From positions 4,375,543 to 4,439,542 of the forward strand of contig OU744452.1 in the NCBI GenBank assembly GCA_916610825.1: a stretch of 64,000 nucleotides of DNA, written 5' to 3'. The position numbers were made by a program, and so were the translations under genes. The DNA comes from Haliclystus octoradiatus (Eukaryota > Cnidaria > Staurozoa > Stauromedusae > Haliclystidae). Under the pieces are notes generated by a model. The model saw only the letters and a program-made list of their open reading frames with translations, did not search any database and was not told the DNA's origin. Each line of letters starts with the position of its first letter. The stretch's first letter is position 1. Shown in pieces: positions 49,601 to 61,600 of the stretch.

Positions 49601-52600
49601 TCATCAATTAATGTACATGTTTTGGTAGTAATGCGAGTTGGTTCAATGATAAGTGAAGATAGTTTGAAATCAAGCATAAAGTCATGCAATTGTGCAGATT
49701 TTGATGAGATTGAAAGGATATCTAGGTTGAAATCTCCAGCTAAAATACAGTTTTCTTCTTAAGCTGGGATAATGTCGTGTTAGGCTGAAGGAGAGCATTG
49801 TCGAGTGTTGATTTCGGAGGAATATAAATAGAGAAAAAATAGCTCCGCTACGCTCGGACTCATGGTGAATAATATAATAATTAAAATAAACGAATTGAAA
49901 TCAAATTCAATAGAATATCAAATCAATCAAATCATCATGCAAAGAAAAATCAAATCAAATCAAATTCAAAAAAGTAAATCAATCCAATCGAATGATATAA
50001 AAATCAGATCAAATAAAAAAATCAACTTCAATCAAATAAAATAAATTATAACAATATCCAAATAATATAATAATATAAAGAAAAATATATCCAAATAATA
50101 AATCAAAGAAAAAAGAAAAAAGAAAAAAATGATATGCAGACCGATGGGATTGAACCCAAGATCCCGCACGCCTAATGCAAACGCTTCACCGCTAGACCAT
50201 ACCAAGATTGAATAGGTGAAGTGATTTTCACTACTTATAATACAGGTGTGAGTTGTAAATGACGTGCGAAATTGTCTCTTCTTAAGGTGATGTCTCAGCA
50301 GAATTAAAACATTTTAATAAACCAAATAAGACCATGACGACTGGCTTAGCAGTTTGATGTAATAAATAACTTCAGAAAACAATACAAACAATAAATATAT
50401 AATACTGTCTTGTCTAAGCCCCCAACCAAATGATCAAAACACAACAATAATTATCTTCGAAGTTTCACCTCAAATAGTGATGTTACATAACGATTGAAAT
50501 CTTTCATTAACCATTTCAAATGACGAGAAGAAGAAAAAAATCATGTGTTCTACCAATGAAGAGATAATCACGATGTAAACTAATCCAGGAGTATTAGAAA
50601 AATTTCATTTAAAAATGCAATTGTAATCTCGCTAAGCTGTGAGTCGGCCATCATGGCGGGCAATGGAAAAAAAATTTTGTCAAAAAAATTTGGCTAAAAA
50701 TTTGGAATAATCACACAGCATGCCCATTGTATTTTTAACAATAAAATGGTGTTTCTTGCGCAATCGTTTTTTGTTCGTCCTTTGTTAGCACGCAAAGCAG
50801 TGTGTTGAACGTTATTTCAAAAGAACAATAGATTTAGTCAAAAATGAAATGAAATGAAATGAAATGAAAACGTTTCCACCATGACAGTATAGACTCAAGG
50901 TCACTTACGTAACCATGAGTCAAAAATAAAATTGTTGAGTCTCGGCAGCTACTAGTTCAATGTCATCAGACATGATTGACAGGTCTTCACAAACAAAGAA
51001 TGAAATGGATTGATGTATAGCAATAGCAACACCACCTCCTTGTTCTGACGAAAACCTAATTATATTGAACTTTGATTATAACAATATTCATTACGTGGAT
51101 ATAGTAATAATAATATTTAATACCTACGTAATCTAGTTAATTTAGTTATTTTGATATTAAGCTTTGTTTATTAGAAACGGTAATTACTATTATGTATATA
51201 TTTCACTTAGTATAAATTTAAATGTATTTTTGGTTTATAAGCAATATCTATAATTGTATTTATGTAATTTAACTTATTTTTCATTTATGCTAATTAGTTT
51301 ATAGTTTTCTATATATTTGGAAGTTTTGTAATGATTAAGCAGTTAGTTACTAGTCGGACAACCGAAATGTATGCTTTTTAGCCGGACAGGCACTATTGTT
51401 AATTATAATATTAAGTATATGTTTATAAAACGAATAACATCTGGTTTATTCTGTCTATGGTATCTATCTCATCAATACAGTCCTCAAATATCGTTTATAC
51501 CAAGTTTCGTGGAAACACTCCTTTCTTACTTAATCTCTCATTTATAATCAAATCATAATTGGGAATTTGAATGGATGAATTCTGCCATACTTCTTGTAAA
51601 GCAATAGGTTTGATGTCAGTGGCTACAAGCAAATCAGATAAAGGTTTATGGTTTTTCAAAAGGCTTCTGACATTTTGAGACGCCAACGACATTGTATCGT
51701 GATTTACATTAATAGGGTCGAGATAGCCTAATCCCTATGGTATCCGCATTGTCGCTTTGTTTATCAAGGTCATTACAGTCTGTCACGTTCATTGTTTATT
51801 GTCAAAAGATTGTTTACAAAATTGAAAGAAAAAACTAAATTGGATTGTGAAAATGTGGAATTGCGAAATACATGATTGTTGGGTTTCGAAATGGAAACAA
51901 AGTCTTAAAGTTAAATCAGAAGCAAAATAATATACAAAACTAAAACAAGATAGATAAATAAAACTCATCGTAAACTTACGCAAAGTCCTCCAAATTCCAT
52001 TCATTTGCAAATAGTTGGTACAAACTACAAAGTCAAGATTGATCCTACACGATCCGAAAACCTAAAATATCAACATAAAAACTGATCTGGCTGGATTGAA
52101 TTTGGACTTAGATGCGGGTCAGCGTTGCATATCTTTAATTTGTAATGCAGTATGATGTATGTGTAGTGCTCCTTCCTGTCATTTTTCAATTCAAAATAAG
52201 ATAAACAAACACTGTTAATCAATCAGTTAGTGTAGTACACAGCGAAACCTGTACATCAGAGACCCAGCTAAAATGTAGATAAAATTGACCTTTATATACA
52301 GGATTGATTCAATAAAGAAGACTATTTCAGACATGCAAGAGTGGTCACTATATACAGGTTTCCGCTGTATAGAGGTTACCGTTATATTGCATTTGACTGT
52401 AGAATATTTTATATTCATTCTATTTGTAAAGTATTTGTTTTCCAAACAGATGCTTTGCTAGTATTTTCACATTCAATTATTTTTAATGTTTTTATTCTTT
52501 TTCTTTTTCAGTTTAATGTGGACAAGGTAGGATCAAAGCGATAACTGCATCTATAGAAATATATCTGTACGCCCACGGTCATTATCAGCCAATATTCGCC

Positions 52601-55600
52601 TGGCCTTTGATCAATAACGGTTTTAGTCAAAAAGGCCAATTCTGTGATAAATAATCGTCACATGAGTTGTAATGTATTTAAATGCATCAGAAACGCAATT
52701 ATTCGTTGCTTCTTTACACGGTAAAAAAACGCCAAGCAGCAATACAGCTTTAGAATTGACTGTTGTTTGACCAATTGAATTGCTCGATTTTCATATTGAC
52801 CTGTTAGTTGTTGACTAAATTTCAATATTAATTGTTGAAGGCAGTATTTTGAGCAATTTTGTACATGTAAGCATGCTCATGATGATTTGAGTTATTTGAA
52901 TTATTTTATTAGGAAGCAGGTGATCGTGGTATATATCAGAGATACTGTATTGAACGCGCTGGTGTCCAATGTGCTCATATTTTCACAACCGTTTCACATA
53001 TCACTGCTGATGAATCAGAGCATTTACTAGGACGTGTGCCAGGTAAGTGAGACTCAACTGTAGAACTATCTGATCCAATATTTAGTTCATAAAAAATAGC
53101 TTGGGTGTATCTTGAAAGATAAACCTTATCTTGGATGTACCGTGTGAGATAAACAATATGGACAGTATCACACCTGCAAAGTTACACGTACCATTCTTGT
53201 TCTGGAAAAGAAACATTTCTCATTCATAGTGTAGGAGCCAATTTTACCTTTTTGAGAGAATCATTGAGTTTACGCATGCGCTATAATTGATTGACAGTTC
53301 TAATTTTGATATATTGTTCAATTGACACGTGTGCGTCAGTTGGAGAGAAGTGGTCGATGTAACCACAACATAATATTATCAGCACAAAGAAGAAACACGG
53401 TATGTTAATGTTTATTTGTAATTGTTTGTAAGTCATTATAATCATTATCGTGAATTGTAGTTTTAGTTATATAACCTTTTTTCATTAGCATTATTTTAGA
53501 CAATTAGAATGTATCAAGTTTTTAGATCCCTAGCCTATAAGTAATTGGTAAATTAATATTTCTTTCTTTTGAGCTGACAATGGTATAATGTATAATACCG
53601 AAAAAATTTTCAACAACCTCTATACTTGTAGTTTTTTGTCGCTATCTTTTGCTTTCAGATGATTTGCATTATTATCAATTTATCTATATCTATTATCAAG
53701 AAGTTTAAAAGCATATTGCTGGCATAACAAATTGTGTCTATTGTCTGTGTTTCTTCGTCCAATTCAAATCGTCTTGTATATCTATCAAACCTCCAACTCC
53801 GTGTAATGTAACAAAAAATCGAAACCTTAACAAATTGGCGGGTACACATAGTATTGATCAAGCATTCCCATTACTGATCTGATACTTGACATTCCAAAGC
53901 AATTATCAATTTATACCACATAGGTCTAGATTATTAATCTAACGGTGTTCAGTATCTACTTATATTAATAGTACTGTATGTTTATATATCACTATTTATC
54001 GATCTTTCTATACTTCTATATTTCTATATTTCTGTGTCTGTCCGCGACTTATGTACGTCTCACTGGCGAAATAATACAGATAATCCGTTGTCGGGAAATT
54101 GTGCAAACATTTGTGTCGAGATAACCATGTACAGAAACAAATTTGTTGTATGAAAAGTATGGGTCTGTGGCGTTGTTTTTAAATAATATACTTCATCTAA
54201 TATTTTATTTGATATCATTGTATTGAAAAATTTCATAGGCTGATAATCCAGCGGGCAGCCAAATCGAATTCAAATTGAAATCTCCAGACCAAAAAGTGAA
54301 ACTAAAAGCTGAATCAGTTTTACGTTGATTACTTTTCTCAAATTCAAAATATAAACATTTCACTTTTAAAAAGGCTATTTTAATATATAATTTGTGAGAA
54401 CAATGTTCAAATAATCTGTTTTGAAATCAACAATCTATCGCGGGGCATAAAAACAAATGAACTTGCAAGAAATTTCAAAATGACGTTGGCGTTCGACCAA
54501 TTCGAAAAAATATTCAGAGTTCGAAGAGATTATCAGTATACAGTCTAAAATTACAGAGTTCAGAATTAATCAAGGCATTGCACAAAATTATTTTTATAAT
54601 TAATTATTTAAAATAGAAATATGAATCATTTGATTATGAGCGGGCAGGCTATTATTTTCAGATTTTAATTCCATGACCAAAAATCTTTCGCTTTGAATTT
54701 AAAAGCTGCGTGTAAATGGTTTTAACAAGTGAAACTAAAAACTGAATCAGTTTTACGTTTATTACTTTTCTTAAATTCAAAATGTAAACATTTCACTTTT
54801 AAAAAGGCTATGTTAATATATGATTTGTGAGAACAATGATCAAACAGTCTGTTTTGAAATCAACAATCCTTTGCGGGGCATAAAAACAAATGAACTTGCA
54901 AGAAATTTCAAAATGACGTTGGCGTTCGACTAATTCGAAAAAATATTCAAAGTTCGAAGAGATTATCAGTATACAGTCTAAAATTACAGAGTTCAGAATT
55001 AATCAAGGCATTGCACAAAAGTATTTCTATAATTTATAATTCAATATAAAGATATGAATCATTTGGTTATGAGCAGGCAGGCTTTTATTTTCAGATTTTG
55101 CTTCTATATTGAAGAAGGAATTGTAAACATCGATGAAAAATAAAATTTCATTTTGTTGATTTGCTATAAGTATAAGACACAGTATGTTACTACAGTTTTG
55201 AGAATAAAATAGCGGTGTCTTGTTCTTATCGTTGATCAACATTTAATAAAGTTAAATTCAGGTATATCAAATTCAACAAAATTAAATTGAATTGAATGTA
55301 TGATTTGTGATAAATAATAATAATCATAATATTTTCAGCGTTCAAAGTTAGCTTTCAACTTTAAAAACAGAGAAACATAATTCAAACACATTTTTCAATA
55401 GTTAATACAGTTTGAATGAGTGTAACAAACCTTGTGTTACAAAAAAAGGCGAGACAGGTTGCATGTGATTATCGATCATAGCAAACATTATTTATTAAAA
55501 TACAACTTACCATTTTCCAAATGAGATCCAAATAAGAAAGAAAAATGAGATCCAAATAAAAACTATACAAGCGGCATATTATCTCCGAACAACATTTATA

Positions 55601-58600
55601 TACATAATAGCGGGTTCTCTGAGTTAATACACCAATCAATAATAATTTAACAACCATAACCCCGATAAGAATAAAATGTAAATTGTTTTTTATTCAAAAT
55701 AATTCTGACAAAGAAGCTGCACTGAACATTTCCACTCTATAAATCATCGCGTCCGTTTCAAGAAATTCTGAATAAATATGCATTACCGAATTTGGCAAAA
55801 TGAGTTGTTTTCGTTTTTCTATCAAAATAATTAATTTATTCATAATCGTCTAATCTTTCATTCTACATCTGTAACTTATTATAAATAGCGCGTAGAAATA
55901 TTGACAACAAGATGTAACAATATCAATATCGAATTATTATCGAATTTTATTTCATTTTAAAAGGATGTTGATGCTCCTATTCTTGAAAATTTGATAACAA
56001 GAAGCGCCATGAGGCTCATTTTTCACATCTTTTTTACTGCCATGAAAATCACAGGCCTACTTGCTGAGATTTTTAAGATCAAATAGATGTAGGTACATAT
56101 ACCATCATATGGTAATATTATGAGATGTGATATATATATTGCAATAAAGAATTGAATCCGAATCAAACGCGATCCGATCGTGTTTCCGGAGCGGATCGGA
56201 TTTGGAGTGCCTTTTCATGGATTATTTCAGATTTTGAAATTGTGACAAAGTTGTAATTTGTAATAATTAATGTGTTATAGCTATAGTAAAAAAATTGCAT
56301 TAACTTTTCAACTTATGAGTCTGCAAGGCGCTTTGGTCTGTTTTATGCCTTTAATATGCCGTTATCCATACAGTTCAGTCGACTCAATTGATGTGAAATG
56401 AATTAAATTTTTATGAAGGAAATGATTAAGATGTCTTGATTAATTGTGCATTGTTTCTATGCGTATTGTGTCTCATGTTCTAAACCAAAGTTCACTCTCC
56501 GTATTATACAGTGATATTCAGCTTAGTCAATTGTTTAATTATTAGTGATCTGAAAGTTTTAATACACAAGGTCCATTATTGACCAACACTAATTGCTAGT
56601 ATCCTTATAGTGGCATTCTATCTAGACCATTTCATCAGCTATCACATGTTTATACTGATTTTAGATAAAGATTGATTCAACCTTTGGGAATTGAAATACA
56701 TACAATCGAATGTATAGTCTACTTGCTGTTAAGAATTTATTAATTAACGTTTAATTATCCTGTTTTTTCTCATCAGATATTATTACCCCAAATGGTTTGA
56801 ATGTTATTAAATACACGTAAGTCAATGGAGATGAAAGCAAGAAAAATATTATGCCTAACCAAAATGTCACCTTATTACAAAGTAGCTTAGCTCCACAAGT
56901 CCCACTATTCTGCTACTCTTCATCTGGACCTTACCTTACCTCATCTATTTTATAAACAGAATACAATAGACCACTTGAGAAAAACGGGTGCAATTTACAT
57001 GGTACCCCGCAATGTGTGAATCATTCTTAAGGTTATTTTAATTCACAAATACGTCACAAATTATTTTCGAGTTAGAAAATAGACCAATCACCACCCAAGG
57101 TTGTACATGCTAAGCTGTGGTAGTTCATTCTGATTTTTTGTAAGGAGCACATCACTTCATTCGCTGAAAAGTTACCTGTCCCCTGTACAAACAGCTGGTG
57201 TACCGGGAGTGGAGTACCGGGGCATGTGGCACAGGTCCAATTACAAAGTGAAATCATGCATGCTTTCTTGAGAGTGTATCAGATCTTCGAAATAAAAAAT
57301 GATGATAAAATATTTCTCAAGTACTCAATATCTAATTGTTTGTTACTTATAATAAACTAGAGATGCTGTTTGACATCAAAATCACTATTGGAATATTCAT
57401 ATAGAAGATTTCTAATATTCGAACAATCCTATTGTTTACGCAAACAATGGTCGTTTTGTGTTTGCAAACAATAGAAATGAATAGCCTCATTCACAAGATA
57501 TTAGTAAACAAATATTGTTGTGACATAATTAATACTAGTGACTAAATAACAGATCTGGATTTGAATCGCAATCAGATTAACAGATTATATTTTCGATTAA
57601 GGTTTAAGAATAAGATTCAAGATTAAAGTTAGCAATAAAATATTAAGAACAATAACAATGTATTTAAAATACAAAATCCTTTCATAACAGCTATATAGCC
57701 CATCTTAATGAGCCACAGCTTGAGCACATCGCTGGGAACTGCTGCAAGAAATAAGGATATGTGACACTTTTTATTCCGTATTCTGCGTTCCTTCTTCTGC
57801 GGGCCTGACCCACCGAATTTGTTAGCTTTTGAAAACTATTTGAATAATATTTGAATAGTTGGTAACTATTTGATAAACATCTTTTTACATTCAGAAAAGT
57901 TCATGAACAGTTCATGAACATTCATGAATTTATTTGAATAGTTGCTATTTTGATTAGCATCCCTACTTTAAAGAAGTGAGTGATCCAGAAGTAACTGAAA
58001 CTATTAACCAACAAATTGTATATAGACTAATTTCCACACTCAATATAATGATGGTATATATTTGTTTGACATTTTATCGTTTTAAAAGGAAACCGTGGTG
58101 TTGAATAATATAAGGGTTTGAAACTTAGTTTTTTGTATGAATCAAAATAAGAACGACGATTTTATCTAATGAAAAAGCTACAATTTTCATGATTGTGTAC
58201 ACGCTACAAATATTAGATTTGCTGAATCTCAACTGAAAACGTACTGGAATGTGATTGAGTACTGAAACTATACTGAAATTCACCACACACTTGAAATGTA
58301 GGTTATTCTCGATCCACTGAGAAGCTACTGAAACACACCTTAAAATTTGGAAGCCACAGTCAAACTCGGTTAATATCCCCTCTTTTAATATCCCACCTTG
58401 CTTAATATCCCCACATAAAACTGATTTCTATTTTCCATTTTCCATACAAACCCTCATAATCCTACCTCACTTAATATCCCACCTCGCTTAATGTCCTGTT
58501 TTTCTTCTGTACCAGAGGGGGGATATTCAGCAAGTTTGACTGTACTGCAGCTTTTTTGTTTCATGAAAAGAGCCCAATTCAGTAGCCTATTCAGTAAGTT

Positions 58601-61600
58601 TTCAGTAGGTTGTCAGATTTTCAAAATTTATAGGACAGTACATCGAACTGTGCAATATAGCATAGACATTTCATATTAATTTCAAAAAGGTGTATAGTAA
58701 TAAACAGACGATTAATTTACCCTTTCAAATGTGTATCTTGCTCATCTGCTCGACGCGTCAACTCTAATGTTAATATAATGCCATACAGCAAGTGTAGTTT
58801 ATACAGATAATAATTGCCCAGAACGGCAATAGACAAAAGTGGAAATTAAAGGATGCAGAATAATTGGAATTAAATTAGAACAATTCATGAAACCAGAGCA
58901 ATTGTCCATGAACTGTTCATTAACTTTTCTGAATTGTTCTAAACGTAAAAAGATGTTTATCAACTATTCATGAACTTCTGAACTTGTTTTATATAATCTT
59001 TTTTACGTAAAGAGTAATCAATCTAGCCAGTTAATTGAACCTCTTGAGTCTGGAATCAGTTCTCAAAACATTTTTGCCACTTTTAATATCTATAATGTTC
59101 TTATCTCAATACAGGGCACTCCACGAATTTCAAAATCTCCATGCTATATACAAAGAGAAAATACATGATTTTGTGCGTGGACATTTTTATGGGTAAGTAT
59201 AATTTCTACTGGTTTCTAAATGTAATATTTTGTTTAACTCTGGATGCAATTATATGTTAATTTTGGTCATGCAACTGTCTTGAAATATATTAGTACAGTC
59301 AAATCTGTTATAATGGTCAGAGAACATGCCTGTCTGTATGGTCACTCTAGTAATGTCTAAAATAGTTTTTTCTATTGAATCAACCGTTTATATAATATTC
59401 ACCTGAATGTAGTGGCCAATTTATCTACCTCTCATAGCTGGCTTTTCTATACAGGTTTTGCTATAGACTATTCATTTAATTTCACGTTAGTGTGTTACTC
59501 GTATTAATCTATTGAAACTGAAGTAATCTTTGATTATAAGAATGCTTTTTAGGTTAATTGTATGTTGATTTTATTTTACAATGAAGGTACCGTAACTCAT
59601 TAAATCATAATCTTGCTTCATTCAACATCACCATGATTTGTCCAGGAATCTTGTTTCATTTAGACCCATGCCTTGAATCATGAATACAATTATTGGTTAC
59701 ATGCCTTTCCTGACTAGTGAGCATACAAGTGTAGCATAAGGGACTTACGCTAATCCACCGCTGACTGTTATGATGAGTATATTTTCATTAAAAATTGTAA
59801 TTGTAAGATGCAATTGTAATTGACTTTAGACAATATGATTTCAACCTCGACAAGACATTATACTTTTTTACGGCAGGAAGGTAAGTCTGATTTTAAAGGA
59901 TATTCTGATATGAAAATGAGATGCCCATTGTTGCTTTGTTTACTGATTATAATTCTATTAATTATTTGATCTGATATATTATCGGCTGAGTAAAAATAGC
60001 ATTGTTAAAACTCCTCTTATTGATGCGTTTGGAGTTTGACACATGGATGGTCGGAGAAATAAGATCAGGATTTGTATCAGACGTGTTAAAGATCCTGTCA
60101 CCACCCCCCAAGTACCAGTCACAATGATAACCAGTGGAAAGTTATTGGAAAGTATAATGCAAAAATAGCAAAGAAACAACATAAACAGGCAAGAGAGAGT
60201 TCCTCAAAAATCTGCTACTCTTGAAATCAGCTACAAGTACCCGGATATGTGTTACAAGTATTTTAGTGTCATGTGCATTTGAAGTGATGTATAAATATGA
60301 GCGTTTGTATAGAGAATAGAAAATAGAAATCTTTTATAACCCTTGAAAAATAGGGAACAACAACTCTTTGAAACTTAATTAACATTCTTGAACTATTAGC
60401 TCTGTTGACATTGTCTAAACTTTGTGTAAGCATTATCTATTGTCCAGATCTATTATCTGTGCTTTTTATTTTTGATAGTTACAAGGATTTTTATTAGAGT
60501 AAGCTACTGACAATGAGTTAAATAAATAATTTTATCTACTGAAATTACATTGATAACTCCATGAATCTCTAAATTCATAGAAAATGTAATTTCATATAAT
60601 AAACCAAATGGATCACAAATCTGTCAAATTGATGCAATTGTGAAGATTGAGATTTTCACTTCTTGTTTTTGTTTGAATCAATATAAATGTTTAACAATTA
60701 AGTAAAATACATATTTTTGTTATCTCTTGTATGATATTATTCTCAGATACGAATATTCTAATAAAGGTGCCGACGTTTATCTGGAATCGCTTGCAAGATT
60801 GAATTTCATGTTGAAGGTAAGAGTTTATTTGATGTTGAGAAATGAAGATGACATTGTAAGGCGTGTACTCCTCTTTACCAGATTTTTTATGCAAGCTAAA
60901 GTCAATGGGGGTTAGCACAGCTGGCAGAGAAACCAAACTTCAGATATGATCCTATCCAATTGTACAAGAATAAAATGACATAATAGCTTTGATAAGAACA
61001 ATAGCTGCCTTTCAACAGCCAGATATAGCTGACAAGGAAACTTCTAACAAGAAAATTCACAATGCAAAACATTATAAAAAGATTGTACTTACCCATAGCC
61101 CAGCTGGAGCATCACCTTCGATTGCCAATGAAGGATGTTATGCATTGGTTTTGGCGCATACAACTTTGATCTCTAGACAATAGACATGACTTAAATAGCC
61201 ATCTGACGTTGATAAGCAATAGTAGAGGCAGAAGGGCAAAGTTTAGTACGTGCAGCCAATGTGTTCCTAAAACATACCAAAGCAATGCAGTTTCATAAAC
61301 TTAATCAAGTCTCAGTCAATAGAGTAGTCGATCAGAGTCAGAGTCAGAGTCACGTAAACCTATGGTATAAAACTGGTATTTTAAAGACAATGCTTCACAG
61401 AGCGCATCGTCTTTGTTCCTCTGAAGCTGATTATAACATTGAATGTAAAGTACTTTTTAACATATTTAGTAAACTTGAGTATCTGCCCTGTGTTTTTAAT
61501 TCTATTTTAAATAAATTGCTAAGTAATTGATTTTAATTCTCCAGTTTTACCAGACAATAATATAAAATATGTTAGTATAGTTTTACCATTTAAAGATCAA

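Larger units (their letters stand above)
46279..51692 (-). mobile_element. LINE with AP endonuclease and RT, broken by insertions
   Basis: Read on the minus strand. The endonuclease opens with [14 protein letters not shown] and [10 protein letters not shown] (51692-51500) and resumes with [20 protein letters not shown] (51060-50935). It resumes again with [22 protein letters not shown] and SDHLAPYA (about 49830-49530). The linker frame is 49446-49117. RT starts with [14 protein letters not shown] (about 48500). After the dispersed repeat at 47690-48310 it continues with [14 protein letters not shown] and VNLFADDI (about 46960). The thumb is an open frame 46785-46279 with [15 protein letters not shown]. 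All catalytic signatures (QE, GDFN, SDH, FADD) survive, but frameshifts and three insertions kill it. CR1/jockey-group type. Lies in GYS intron 5, antisense. Confidence 0.88.

Noticed and set aside
49862-50044. 60-codon open frame rich in Asn, Lys and Ile
   Set aside because: Low-complexity AAATCAAATC repeat, not a gene.
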